Below, one piece after another: positions 31,880 through 43,319 of a DNA stretch of 64,000 bases (position 1 is the stretch's first letter; each line of letters starts with the position of its first letter). Source of the stretch: Chaetoderma sp. LZ-2023a (lineage: Eukaryota > Mollusca > Caudofoveata > Chaetodermatida > Chaetodermatidae); the NCBI GenBank assembly GCA_034401795.1, contig CM067370.1, forward strand, positions 107,655,387-107,719,386. The letters run 5' to 3'. The translations under genes and the position numbers were made by a program. The notes beneath the pieces were generated by a model. It was not told the origin of the DNA and did no database searches. It worked only from the letters and a program-made list of their open reading frames with translations.

Positions 31880-32090
31880 GAGGAGACCGGCGTGGGGGTG
31901 TCATCTTTCTCTTAGAAAGCAGTGCTGACACTTAGTAATAAAGTCGGACATATGATGCATAAGTGCGTCTCCGATGAATAGTTCCATAATTTTGCAGATG
32001 ATGGATGTTAGACTGACAGATCTCTAATTGCAGGCTGTTTATTTCTTCCCCTTTTTGAATATTGGTGTTAAGATTGAAATGATATAGTGA
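31880..32090 (-). pseudogene. Short CR1-like RT fragment
   Basis: Minus-strand translation includes LTPIFKKGKK, then SVSLTSIICKIMELFIGDAL, the fingers region of a LINE reverse transcriptase. It is too short to place. It ends where plus-strand LINE Z begins. Confidence 0.65.
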
Positions 32091-32092
32091 GA

Positions 32093-32502
32093 ATGTGTAT
32101 AGGTCCAAAAAACGCAAGGATCTTCTGGAAACCGTATATGAACCAGATGGTCCCATGCCAGTCGCAGAAACCAAAACCAGAATCTGAATTCCAAGACAAA
32201 ACCTTCACCCAGGATGATGTGCTGAAAATACTAGAGGGAATAGATAAAACCAAATCACCTGGTCCAGATGGAGTACATCCCAAAGCATTAGCAGATCTAA
32301 AAGAGAGATTGTACATGGCCTTGACTATTATATTTAATAAATCTATGGATAAGGGGATAGTACCAGATACGTGGAAGACAGCCAACATCACAGCTATTTA
32401 TAAAAAGGGGGACAAATCTTACCCTGGTAATTATAGGCCAGTAGGTCTGACAAGTGTATTGTGTAAATTAATGTAAAAGCTAGTGCGGTCAGAAATAATA
32501 GA
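32093..32502 (+). pseudogene. LINE Z, RT N-terminal part (CR1-like)
   Basis: A plus-strand open frame with FTQDDVLKILEGIDKTKSPG, PDGVHPKAL, WKTANITAIYKKGDKS and NYRPVGLTSVLCKLM, a clear RT start. It is interrupted at 32503 by a 6-bp-TSD element; AATAGA is at 32497-32502. It resumes at 37534. Confidence 0.88.
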
Positions 32503-32872
32503 CAGGGTTCGTACCGGTCATAGAAATCCTGGAAAGTCATGGAATATGAAAATTTAAATTCCAGTCCTGGAACATCATGAAAAATTAGTGGGGTTATTTA
32601 TCATAGATCATGGAAAAGTCGTGGAAAGTGGTAATCATGTAAAATAAAAAGAAATCTGTTGGCATAAATCACTTCTACGAAATAAAAATTACGGCAATAG
32701 CGTATCAAAACAAGGATATGGCTTGATTGTTGCAAGAGGCAATATTTAGACAGTTAGCAGAATAACTTTGGATCTAGTTTTTTGGAGCTATGTCATTAAC
32801 ACAAATCTCCTAGATAATAATTCTTGGAGGTCATTTCATAGGATTTCATAGGATAGCGCTGTGGACTCAGGC

Positions 32873-34600
32873 TTATTCAGCCTCTATGTCCACCTCTTCA
32901 TTTGTGGATGAAACATAACACTCTCGCACGTGACTCCCAGGCATTTTATAGTCAGCGATAAAGTCAAATTTCATCTCCTGGTCCTTCCAAAATTTATCCA
33001 GCCCTACCTCGAACTTAAGGACTGATGTAGTATTTACTAGAGTGTTTTGTAGGCTGTTCCAGACATCCACTACTCTATTTGTAAATGAGTATTTCCATAG
33101 ATCCAACCGACACCTCTTTTTCTCTAGCCTTAAGTTGTGTCCTCTTGTTCTCTTGCTTTTAGATATTTCCAGCATATTTTTGGTAAGTTTTTGATCGTAT
33201 AATCCATTCAGTATTTTAAATACCTCTATCGTATCTCCTCTTAGTCTTCTATATTTCGGTGATGGAAGTCCTAGCTTTCTTAATCTATCAGGGTACTCTA
33301 GATCCTTTAGTGTGTGAATCAATTTTGTTGCTCTTCTCTGCTCATTTTCCATCATCGCTATGTCCTTTTTGGTGTGCAGCCCCCACACACATACCGCATA
33401 TTCCAGGTGAGGTCTAACCAGCGCTTTGAAAAGGCTGATGAACATGCCTTCATCTAGGAAGCTGAAGGATCTCCTTATCAGTCCCATTATTGAGTTTGCC
33501 TTATTTACCTGTGACTGTATGTGTTGCTTAAATGACAAGTTATTGTCCACTGTGATGCCTATATCTTTTTCTTGTGCGACATTTTCCACGGTCACCAAGT
33601 CACCATCCTGATTTTGTAGACAATACTCATATGTGTTTTCCTCTTTCTTTGTTCCACTCTGTATCTTCATAACTTCGCATTTATTTGGGTGAAACCGCAG
33701 TAACCATGTGTCAGTCCATCTTTTTAGGGAATCCAGATCTTCTTGTAGCTTTTCCTTCTTTTCAAATGTCTTTGTCTCTTTGTACATCTTTGTGTCATCT
33801 GCAATGAGAAACGTTGTTGCATTGCCACAGACGGACAAGTCATTTATGTAAATGACAAATCCTATCAGTCCTAGGACGCTGCCTTGTGGGATCCCACTTG
33901 TCACACTTCTGTCACGCGAGCTTATTCCATTAACAGCCACCTTTTGTGTCCTGTCAGTTAAAAATCTTTTAATCCATTTTACTACCCCACTGCTTATCCC
34001 ATAGCTGTATAGTTTGCCGAGTAGGTGTTAATGGGGAATGGTATCAAAGGATTTTATAAAATCCATGTACACAGTGTCTACCGTACCCCCTTTGTCCAGT
34101 ATATGTGTCCATTCGTCCATTACTTTCAGCAGTTGAAGGCTTGTTGACCTTCCGGACAGGCATCTGAATTGTGTGCTACTGAATAGTTAATTTCTTTCCA
34201 TATGGGTTAGAATCTCAGCCCTGACCAATTTCTCCATCAATTTGCATATGACACTTGTTAGGCTAACAGGTCTATAGTTCCCTGGGTCTGATTTGCTTCC
34301 TTTCTAAAAAATTGCTGTAACATTTGCAGTTCTCCAGGCTTCAGGTACCACACCCTCTTCCAGAGACTTGTTGAATATCATTGTCAGTGGTTTATACAGC
34401 ACATCACTAAGTTCTTTTAAAACATTTGGATGGATCCCATCAGGTCCTGGAGCTTTGTTCTTAACTATCGCTTTTAGCAGTTTTAAAACTTCTTATTCGT
34501 TGAACACTCTGTCATGGAACTCCTCCTGGATATGTTTATCTTCCAATTTGGGTATGTTTCCAGGCGGTTCCTTCATGAAGATGCCGATGAAGAACTCTGC
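32873..34600 (-). pseudogene. LINE W reverse transcriptase
   Basis: From right to left: NKAPGPDGIHP, AWRTANVTAIF, NYRPVSLTSVICKLMEKL, motif A MDFIKSFDTIPH (near 34050), then SGIPQGSVLG (near 33885), motif C IADDTKM (near 33800), LLRFHPNKCEVM, DIGITVDNNLSFKQHI and RPHLEYAVCVWGLHTKKDI, ending at 32873. The last 355 codons are open. At least four in-frame stops interrupt the part before 33940. Motif C has Ile where Phe or Tyr is usual, but the two Asp are kept. The product would be the RT of a CR1-type LINE; this copy cannot make the whole protein. Confidence 0.9.
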
Positions 34601-35043
34601 AAGGACATCAGCTTTATCTTTGTCTTCACTAGATACCCCCTGTCTTTAATTCTGCTATTCCTGTTTTCACTAATCTTTTGGATCCAGAATTTCTTGGGGT
34701 CTGACTTCGCAGACTTTGCTATCTCCTTTTCCTTATCTCGTTTCGCTTTTCTTACTAAGCCCCTTACTTGATTTCGGATTTTGGCATACTCATTGTACTT
34801 ACTTTCCTCTCTTATTTCAATAAACCTCTGACAGCTCCTATGCTTCGTCCTTATTTTGGCTGTAATTTTCTCGTCTAGCTGAACATCATGAACTTTCCTT
34901 GTTTTTTCCTTGCCTTTTGTTCTTGTTTTTTGGATACATTTATCTTGGGCCATGTTATAAATATTCATAAAATGGTCTAAGGCAGTACATGTATCCAGTT
35001 CTTCTAGTTCTTCCTCCCAGTTTCTATCCATTTCGACTTTCAT
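34573..35043 (-). pseudogene. LINE W ORF2 linker between endonuclease and RT
   Basis: About 157 residues, rich in Lys and Glu (KKFWIQKISENRNSRIKDR near the end). This is typical of the charged spacer between the endonuclease and RT domains of CR1-type ORF2. It is in line with the flanking domains and separated from them by stops or shifts. Confidence 0.75.
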
Positions 35044-35319
35044 TGCTTCATAATTTTCTTTGAAATAGTTCCATCTCGTCTCTCTGTTGTGGTTGCTGTC
35101 TATATTAGTATGGAAATAAATTTCAATACACAGTGATCACTAAATCCTATAGGGCTTTGATGTGTTATGTCAGTTATTAATTCTTTGTTGAAGAGAAGTA
35201 GGTCAATGGTACTAGGTGCTGTTTAACCTTGCGCGGGTAGGTTCTGGTACAGGCTGGTGCAAGTAGCAGTCTCTTTTACATTCTACAAATGCCTTTGCGT
35301 CCCTATCATTTTCAGATAT

Positions 35320-35763
35320 CTATGTATTCCAGTTTATTCTAGGGAAATTGAAGTCTCCCATGATCAATAGGTGTGTAAGCTCATTTCTCAGACTACATAC
35401 CTCTCTGATGAGACCTCGCAGCTCCCTAAGATTTTCTTTGCTACTGCTTGGACTTTTGTAGACACATTCAATCATTAGGGTTTCACGTCCGCTAGCCTTC
35501 ACCTTCACCCACACACTCTCTTCGAAACTACTTTTCAATTTACATTCAACTCCTTTTAGTTCTTCTTTTATGTACAGTGCTACACCTCTTCTGTTGATTG
35601 TTTCTGACTCATTTTCAAACAGCTCAAAGACCTTAATCTGCAGTTCAGCTCGTGTTGTTGCAAACCTGAAATTTTTTGGAAATACTTCTGTTATTCCTAT
35701 AATGCTAAATAGATTCTCCTCATCCATTAATCTTCTTTTTAATTCCTCAATTTTGTTTGGCAA
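35320..35763 (-). pseudogene. LINE W ORF2 APE-type endonuclease fragment
   Basis: About 147 residues with IIGITEVFPKN, RRGVALYIKEEL, VYKSPSSSKENL and the catalytic-type box LIMGDFNFPRINW. This is the nicking endonuclease of target-primed reverse transcription. The C-terminal part (SDH box) is degraded in 35044-35319, which is otherwise without a readable gene. Confidence 0.85.
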
Positions 35764-35906
35764 GTTGTCTGCATGTGTTTACATGCACTGTATACCGTCA
35801 CCCATGTTATTGTCTGTGTACAACATTTTTGCCCCTTTGTCTCTATCCATATTTACATTAGTGCTTTTGAACATATGTACAGGTTTATTTACACTGCATG
35901 GCGCTA

Positions 35907-36827
35907 TTAGTGATCTCTTTTGACCCATTCCAAGGGTGGTCCGCGAACTATATATTTGTAGTCCCCTGATTCATTTTCATCATTGAGTTTCATTTCTTCA
36001 AATTTCTGCTTGTCGAGCTTTCTTTCTTTTATTGTCATATCATGCGCTATGCTTATCTTATTAAATCTCTCCTCAGCAGTGGCTAAGTTCCTAACGTTGC
36101 TCATAAATGTGCCTTTTGTACCTTCATCTGCAAATGTTACTCTCATTATCCTTGGTTTCGAAGCCACATTCTTAGCATCCCTCTTCTCTAGTCGGATAAC
36201 ACTTTACTCTGCCATTTGGTGTATCTAGTACATCGCATAGGTCTTTCATATACTGTATATCCTTTTCGTTACGCTCTTCTGCCTTCTCCTTGTTCAATTC
36301 TTCACTCCTGTGGATAATTACATTACATTTACACTCCTCGCTTTCTCGGAAATCAGCAATTTGTTCCTCGACCTCTTTCATTCCCACTGCATCATTGCAC
36401 GTGCCACCTTTCTCTCTTTCCTGCCTATCTTCTTGAATTAGTGTCTTGACTTGTTCCACATCTGTTTTCTGTGCCACATCTATCTCTAGCTTCTTCACCC
36501 GGTGCTCCATTTTGCTTAGAAACCTTGTACATCGTTCCTCAATGTCTCTTTCCATTTTCAAGTTTCTTACAGCTTTCTCTTCACATGGGGGCAGTACCAG
36601 TGTAAATCGGACCTCTTGGTTAGCAATTCGTACTCTGCGCTAGTTAAATTTAGGCATTTTTCCCAGAAGTGGTCGCAACAGTACTCACACTCTAGCAGCT
36701 CTGATTTCTCCTCAGTGTACGTTACCTTACACGTTTTGCATGTCCATCCGGCTTTGTCTTCTTCCTCTTCACCTTTATTTCTGGCCCATGCTTTCCTCAC
36801 TTTTGGTGATCCTTTAGCTCCTGCCAT
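35907..36827 (-). pseudogene. LINE W ORF1: PHD-type zinc finger, coiled coil, RRM-like end
   Basis: Three frame pieces of one ORF1. First (36827-36567): a PHD-type finger with C-x2-C, C-x2-C, H-x4-C and WYCP spacing (WTCKTCKVTYTEE, LECEYCCDHFWEKCLN). A one-base loss in a C-run near 36587-36591 breaks the frame at the last Cys pair. Second (36561-36172): a heptad-rich region predicted to form a coiled coil (MEHRVKKLEIDVAQ). Third (36167-35907), after another one-base shift near 36195: KPRIMRVTFADEGTKG and IVRGPPLEWV, resembling the RNA-binding end of CR1 ORF1. It would bind element RNA. Confidence 0.82.
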
Positions 36828-36859
36828 TCTACTCCTTGCAGTATTTACTTTGGGAAAGA

Positions 36860-37440
36860 GTTACAAACTCTGATGGGATCACCTGATCGAATCAAGCAAT
36901 ATTTAAGATTAATATTTATACACACAAGTTGCAGGCAATGCAAGAAGTTACGAACACTGGCAGGGTGGTCCCGACCAAGTCAACATAAATTACTATTAAA
37001 GTTTTCTCTAAATTTCAATTTAAAATTGGCAGGGTTGTCCTGACCAAATGTGGTAATTCTTTTACTGCTAATGTAATCCTGGCAAGTTTCTACTAGAATG
37101 GCAGGGTAGTCCCAATCAAACTTGTGTTATCAGGTGTTTGACTAGCAGGGTGGTCCCGACCAAATCAGACACAAAATAAATTTACTGGTTGAGTAATCCC
37201 AGTGAATTCACACTATTAAAATATGTGCACAATATGTCAGATTAGCAGAGTGGTCCCGGCCAAATCAGACAGTATAAATTCGCTGGCTGTGTAATCCTGG
37301 TGAAATCACACTAATACAATATATGCACAATATGTCAGATTAGCAGAGTGGTCCCGGCCAAATCAGACACTATAAATACGATAGCTGTGTAATCCTGGTG
37401 AAATCACAATATTACAATATATGCACAATAACCCGTGCTG
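36860..37440 (-). promoter_or_regulatory. LINE W 5' region with tandem units
   Basis: Repeats of GCAGRGTGGTCCCGRCCAA recur about six times at about 36958, 37028, 37098, 37146, 37246 and 37346. The last two lie in units of about 101 bp that also repeat GCTGTGTAATCCTGGTGAAATC and CACAATATGTCAGATT. They lie directly upstream of ORF1 on its strand, so they may be promoter monomers. That function is inferred. Confidence 0.6.
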
Positions 37441-37539
37441 CTCTCTCTTTCTCTGTTAACAATGACCTGGACTTGTTAATTTTGGTCATGAAAAGTCATG
37501 GAATTCCAAACACAGAAAGGTGTGCAAACACTGAATAGA

Positions 37540-38149
37540 ACATATGAATAGAATCAAATTCTTCAGCAAAATGCAATTTGGTTTTATGGAGGGAAACTCA
37601 ATAGCATTGCAACTTATATAGATGCTGGATGGGTGGACAAATGTGGTGGACAAATTGATGCCATATATATGGACTTCATGCAGGCGTTCGATACTGTCCC
37701 ACACAGGCACAAGCTGAGAAAATATGGTCTAAGAAAATGTATAATACTATGGGTCCAGAACTTTCTTTCAAACAGAAATCAATGTGTCGTGTTCAGAAAG
37801 CAATGCATCGTGGTCAATGGACAGGTTTCAGAAAACCACCCAATAACAAGTGGAATCCCACAAACCCTATCCTGTTTGTGATATACATTAATGATCTCCT
37901 TGACTTTCTAAGATATACATGTTATCTCTTCGCAGATGATACAAAAATCTACAAGCAAATCAGATGCAAGGAAGATGAAAGATGATCTGGACTCCCTTCA
38001 GGAGTGGTCAGACACATGGCTATTAAGATTCCACCCGAACGAGTGCAAAGTATTGACGGTAGAGAGCAAAGGAGTAAAACACCCAGATGAGAAGAGCTAT
38101 CACATTTACAAGCACCATGGGGCATACGTGAATCTTGAGAATATACAAC
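37540..38149 (+). pseudogene. LINE Z, RT central part
   Basis: The plus frame resumes after the inserted element: KFFSKMQFGFMEGNSIALQL, YMDFMQAFDTVPH (motif A), ITSGIPQ, VIYINDLLDFLRYT, LFADDTKIY (motif C, near 37935) and WLLRFHPNECKVL. It has several 1-base frameshifts. It is interrupted at 38149 by a hAT-like MITE. Confidence 0.85.
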
Positions 38150-38600
38150 CAGTAGCGTAGCCAGGGGGAGCAGTCGCTCCCCACTGAGCTAATTTTCCCA
38201 AATATGGCGCCTAAATCATGTCCATAACACATACAAGTTTCTGGACGTCCCAACTCCCATGCCACCTTTACCAAGTTAATCTACATTGAAAATTAGAACT
38301 ATTTGAATTTACAACGTTGTCAATGCATGTCTTCTTGTCATGCTTGTTCATCGCTATGTTGAGACCTTTTGTTTTAATTACGCTACATCAAGAAAAGGAA
38401 TAGTGGAATACACGCTACTTTCTCGGTAGAATAAAATAATTGGCGACGCTGGGATGCTAGTTTCTCTTTATTAAAGAAATTTAAGCAGACTCTGATGCCT
38501 AATTGGTATGCGGGGTGGCGCCTTTTTAGTCCTCGCTCAAGTAAAGTGGCACCTTTTTAGACCTCGCTCCCCCTGACGTGAAAACCTGGCTACCCCACTT
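38150..38600. mobile_element. hAT-like MITE with 8-bp TSD
   Basis: A 451-bp element with ends CAGTAGCGTAGCCAGG and CCTGGCTACCCCACTT. TATACAAC is duplicated at 38142-38149 and 38601-38608. An internal subterminal inverted segment (CGCTCCCC) is present and there is no coding capacity. The 8-bp duplication and CAG-type end fit the hAT superfamily. Confidence 0.85.
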
Positions 38601-38608
38601 TATACAAC

Positions 38609-38690
38609 AGAAAAATGACATTGGGGTCACTGTAGATATGAACCTAACCTTCTCAAGCCACATTCGAGCCCAAGTAAACAAGGATGGGAG
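38609..38690 (+). pseudogene. LINE Z, RT thumb fragment
   Basis: Continues LINE Z after the MITE: KNDIGVTVDMNLTFSSHIRA, then QVNKDG. It stops there. Confidence 0.78.
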
Positions 38691-39880
38691 CACGTGTTGA
38701 GTTGCCAGCTCTGTGTGATTGAGCACTGAATGCGAACTTGTGATTTTAGCATCTGCAGCTACTTATAAAGGCTTGCCTTAGTCTCGGAGAAAATAGTCTT
38801 CTGAATTGTTTACTTGTTGAAATAGGTGGCATGTGGTTCACGGGATCGATTCCAGGGCTATCATGTAGCTGGGAACAAAATCTGTGTTTCTGCCTAACGA
38901 GGCCGGACTCGTTTTTAACACATTGTTGACATCGTTTTTTTGTATAAAAAGTTGATTGTTTGGAGCAAAGTTTATGCCCAGTATTTTTTCTTTTTTAAGC
39001 CGAATTACATTAATTTTTATCTCTGACTACCCGAATTTATGCACAATGGTTTACACAAATTCAACATAATCACTTTATATAGATTGGCTTCCTAGTGGCC
39101 ACAAGCGTACCTCGCAGTAATCGAGGTCATTAACCGACCCACTAGATAAGCTTGTTAATAAACTGATTAGGAACCAAATAATTATCTGGATACTCGAGGC
39201 CAATCTAAACATATTGCCGTAGCTTCGTGCTATGCCGAGAACAGCTATCTCGCTCCCGTCAGCGTAGGAGATCTCACGAGAACACGAATGACTCGAGGCT
39301 TTTCGTGGCTAATAGATTAGTGTATTTAACGTGCGTAACACATCACTGGTTAATTCTAGCATTAACCGAGTCTAAACAGTCAATTTTTTCTACAATATCA
39401 CCCTCCCAGCAACTGCACTACGTGCAGTTAAAAAGTGAGAAAGAGAAGAGGATTTGTGCGTTTGTTCCCACTCCGTAATGCGCTACCCATACTTTTAAGT
39501 TGTTAAATTTTAATTTCACAACTTTTCGTACTTTACATTTAAAAGTGGAAAATAAAGGTTTTGAGATGACTTACGAAATAATAGGCCAAAATATAAGTTT
39601 TCAAAGATGGTTTTGTTTGTAAAACATGTTCTTTCTGAAAAACGGGAAATAAAAAGGCAACTTATTAAAAGAAATAACGTAATATTGCAGCTCTGGTAGT
39701 ATTTTCTATCATAATATTTAAACATTTTCTCAATAGATACAATAATTATTTGTGCATACTGCGCTATGTAAACGTCACATGATTTGTCAATTAATTTCTT
39801 GAAGAGATATAAGGTGAACGCTAATAGCGCTTCATAGTTCAAGCGCAATTGTGGTATAGGTTTAATACGTTTATTATAAA
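38691..39880. other. AT-rich spacer, no gene seen
   Basis: No recognisable coding region, terminal repeats or RNA gene. Short ORFs on both strands have no family-like features. Confidence 0.5.
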
Positions 39881-40520
39881 AAGAAACACGATTTCAAATT
39901 CGACTACACACTAAAAGGAACCAGTCTAAGTTTTCCTTCACCAGTAAAGTACTTGGGCGTCAACATCACCAATGACCTAAGCTGGAACAAACACCTCACC
40001 GAGATTTGCAGCAAATCATACAGAACCTTAGGACTATTGCGGAGAAATTTATCATTCTGTTCCCAAGAAATCAGACTTCAAGCATACATGGGACTGATTA
40101 GACCAGTTCTGAAATATGCAAGTACAGTTTGGGACCCTCATCAGATAACTCTTCAGGACAAACTAGAAAATGTGCAAAAACGTGGAGCTAGATTTATCAC
40201 CTCAAACAATTGCTACGAACCAGGCAGTATGACAAATACAATGGAAACCCTAAAACTCCCACCATTGTCAGACAGAAGGAAACAAAACCGCCTTATTTTG
40301 TTCTACAAAGGTCTACAGCAACAAGCAAAGATATCATTAGACAGTCTACAGACTCCAATTCGGAAAACCAAAAACATTAATTCAGCTTTATTCCCAGTAC
40401 AATAAGGGATTGGAACAAACTATCACAGTCTAACCATCACCATCTAAGCAGTTCGGAGATCTCTGCAAACCCTACAAATAAATTTACCAAATTAATCAGA
40501 GGCAAAAACCATGTCTAAAG
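39880..40520 (+). pseudogene. LINE RT C-terminal fragment (LINE U)
   Basis: The plus frame 39953-40405 reads YLGVNITNDLSWNKHLTEI, then LGLLRRNLSFCSQEIRLQAY, GLIRPVLKYASTVWDPHQ and VQKRGARFI. This is the conserved region after the RT domain of Jockey/CR1-group LINEs. The 5' part is missing. It is followed by a broken tail. Confidence 0.85.
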
Positions 40521-40686
40521 CATCTACTTGACGAATGTGCGGCGAAAATAATGTCCTTTGGATGTTTTGCCCTAACTAATCAAGAGAAGCGCTGGCGTGC
40601 TTAAGAAAGCCCAATCACAGTAATGATAAAATGTTAATGTCCCACACAGTGGCGTACTTGCGCCTGTGTGGAATGAAAAAAATACA

Positions 40687-40715
40687 TAGGGTGAATGTGC
40701 CGGTTATCGGCCACT
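40687..40715. repeat. Left TIR of pogo-type element
   Basis: 29 bp beginning TAGGGTGAATG. Matches the right end in inverted orientation at 27 of 29 positions. GGCCGA-type motifs follow at about 40831, 40893 and 40915. Confidence 0.88.
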
Positions 40716-40919
40716 TAGTCAACCGACCAAGTATTTGCCTAAATACCGACAACATAAATCATAATATGGATACTATTTTCTTCTTAAACAATTCAGGAGA
40801 TGTGACAGATGTAGTTAAATGTGTCAGTTATCGGCCACGTGTCGTGGCTATGCGTAAAAACCGAATTCGCCAAGGGGGCTTTTATTTCAATAATCGGCCA
40901 TGCAAATTTTAATTTCGGC

Positions 40920-41880
40920 CATTTTTTATCTAGTATCTGGTACAGATTTTGGCTGATCTGAATCCGGCCATAAGATATTTGACTGAAGGTAGAGTCTATG
41001 ATTAGTTTTATTTAGGCTCAACTTGTACTTAGGCATTGCTTCTCAACTGAAAACACGGTTATCTAAAAATTATGGCAATTTTGTTTGATGATAAGGCTAT
41101 GGGAACAACGCAAAGCGAACCACTTCGTCCATGCATCACTTGACCTGGACAGTACCTGCATGTTCACACTGATAATCTACTACTCAATAAAGCTACAAAA
41201 AGCCCCTCCGCTGTGTGCATCGAAGAAATGTGGAAACAGTCGGAAGGGGTTGGGGTGTAACTGAACTGATTTTGATTATACAGCTTATTGTAGGATGCAT
41301 CCATATACCATGTTTTATGAGCACGCAAGAGGCCCAGAAATATCGTGGAAATATGGTTAGGGCAAAGTTCTAAGAATGCATACAGAGGGAAGCCTATTAT
41401 TATGCTTGTAGTGGCAGGTCTATCTATAGGTTTTGAAATCCCACATAAGCTTATACTAGTCTTGAATATATGAACATAATAAGTCCATATTGTGATTAGA
41501 AATTACAGATGGACACACAAAAAGCCAATACATGTTCCAGGAAATTTGTAGGGGAGCATAAAATTATATCAATGATTGTTTTATTTTGTTTGCTTTGATT
41601 TATTGTTTTATCAACCAATACCAATACATACACGACACAAGAACTGAAATGCAGAATATAAAGTCTGACATTTTACATCCAATACTTAGTAAGAACGTAA
41701 TCAACGCATACAACAATCTATTGCATGTCTGCAACAATATTTTGCAGATCTGTTCTTTTTATAAAGACGCGCATTTGAAAATGTATTTAAGCTGTAACAG
41801 ACAAACTGAAAATAACTGCATGATTTTCCCTATAGAAACTCTGACACCGATATGTACTCTATCGTGTGGCTGGATGTCAG
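40920..41880. other. 3' non-coding part of pogo-type element
   Basis: Between the left subterminal motifs and the transposase tail. AT-rich; no gene is seen. Confidence 0.5.
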
Positions 41881-42087
41881 TCAGGCTTTGCTTAAGCACA
41901 TTTCATACAGGAAAGATCCATCCACAGGAATGACAGAACATAACTCATGTGCCCAAAGTTGGCAGGCCATGCATTGAATCCAGTTTTCTTTAGGTTTGGA
42001 CTGGCTGAACATGCCTTTGCAGTACAAGCATGGCATGTCTTCTGTATCAATGATAACCTTTTTGTTCAGTCTAGCTTTTTGTTGCAT
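41881..42087 (-). pseudogene. Pogo-type transposase, PHD-like zinc-finger tail
   Basis: 68 codons with MPCLYCKGMFSQSK, then WIQCMACQLWAHELC and a final FLYEMC. The C-x2-C, WxxC-x2-C-x2-W-x-H-x2-C spacing is that of a PHD-like finger. It is in another frame from 42071-43315 because of the A-run shift. Confidence 0.78.
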
Positions 42088-43315
42088 TAAGTCTCTTGCG
42101 CTTTGGCTCTCGCATAACGTCTACAATTGTAGATGACTTGTGGGCATTTTGTGTTGCAGATGCTAACATTGATGGATGGGCCGAAGAATTGCTGCTAGTA
42201 GTTGAATGAACGGACGAAGGGACAGTCATACACGATTTAGACTGATCATTTGATATCTTGACGTGTGGGTCTCCTATCGACCTTTGGGCCTTCCTCTTCC
42301 CTGACTTTACAACTGCTAACTTTTTTAGCTCCATTGCCTTTTTTCGAATCTCCTTTGCCGTTTGACGATCGAGAGCCTCTTTTTCATTCTCTGCATACAT
42401 CTTCCATTCAGCAGAAGATACTGCGTAGGGTAAGCGTTTCTTTGCTTTGATTTGCTTTGCCTTCGGATTAGATATTTTTCCTGACCAGAAACGATGCTTC
42501 GAAAAAGCTGGTGAAAATCCTTTGCCCTGGGATGTTTTACAGTCATTGGGAGTTGGATTCCTGTTGTGGTTCTGATCTGACGATTGGCTTGGTGTGGGCA
42601 AAGTGTCATTAACATGTGTTTTGTCTGCAGCATTATCTGCAGGCGCTGTCTCATTATCTGCAACTTGCTGGAGTAAACATTGAATATCTATGGGAACAGA
42701 AGGGCCTTTCTCCTGCTCATCCTGTGCGTGCGTGCGTGCGTGTGTGTGTGATTGTGGCTCTAGCAACGTGTTGGATGACGCTTTGGTGACACCTGATGAA
42801 ATATCCTCATTTGTTTGGTCTCCAGGCAGTGGGAGATTGATAAGGACATCGGTGAAGGGCAACTGCATATACTGCTCATCCTGAGTTTTCTGTGTGTGTG
42901 ATGGTGGCTCTAGCAACGTGGTGGATGATGCTTGGGTGACGCCTGTTGAAATATCCTCATTTGCTTGGTCTCCAGGCAATGGGAGATCGATAAGGACCTC
43001 AGTGAAGAGCAACTGCATATCCGTGTCGGATAGAACATCGTACTGAACAAGAGTTGATAAAGCTGCATCAATATTTGTCAAAGCATCTGCAGAGTCAAAT
43101 GCAACATTGCTATTGATGGTTAGAAGATCTGCGTCCCCCAAGTCATTGACGGTAAGCACGGAAGCTGGTTGTTCAGTAGGGATTGAACGATCAGTCACAA
43201 CTGTAATCAGATTCTCATCATTCGAATGTGTGGGCTCGGATGGGTCTGATGATACTCTACTCTTTAGAGTTTCTAGAATACTGTCTAAATCTTGTGGGTG
43301 CCCGTCATTCAACAT
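42071..43315 (-). pseudogene. Pogo-type transposase, C-terminal low-complexity extension
   Basis: A 414-codon frame continuing the transposase after the shift. Acidic N-terminal half, then a Lys/Arg-rich half (KAKQIKAKKRLPYAVSS, REPKRKRLN). It contains a direct duplication of about 50 residues: units start MQLLFTEVLIDLPLPGDQ and MQLPFTDVLINLPLPGDQ, each ending with a Ser-His-Thr run. The second unit includes a GTGC/GT microsatellite. A stop at 42071 follows a frameshift in an A-run at about 42077-42081. Confidence 0.75.
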
Positions 43316-43319
43316 ATGT

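Larger units (their letters stand above)
32856..37475 (-). mobile_element. Near full-length CR1-like LINE (LINE W)
   Basis: Minus-strand element about 4.6 kb. 5' region with tandem units (about 36860-37440), ORF1 (36827 to 35907, three frame pieces), ORF2 endonuclease (35763-35320), linker (35043-34573) and RT (to 32873). It has only a few stops and 1-base shifts, so it is younger than LINEs X to Z. It lies inside the 6-bp-TSD element. Confidence 0.88.
32503..37533. mobile_element. 6-bp-TSD element (second copy), itself split by LINE W
   Basis: The left end CAGGGTTCGTAC starts at 32503 with CATGGAAAAGTC-type motifs to about 32855. The right end is GTGCAAACACTG at 37533. AATAGA flanks both sides (32497-32502 and 37534-37539). 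The interior aligns with 62250-62633, apart from LINE W at about 32856-37475. Confidence 0.85.

Noticed and set aside
39227-39478. 83-codon plus-strand ORF
   Set aside because: No recognisable motif, no splice or promoter context, and compatible with chance.
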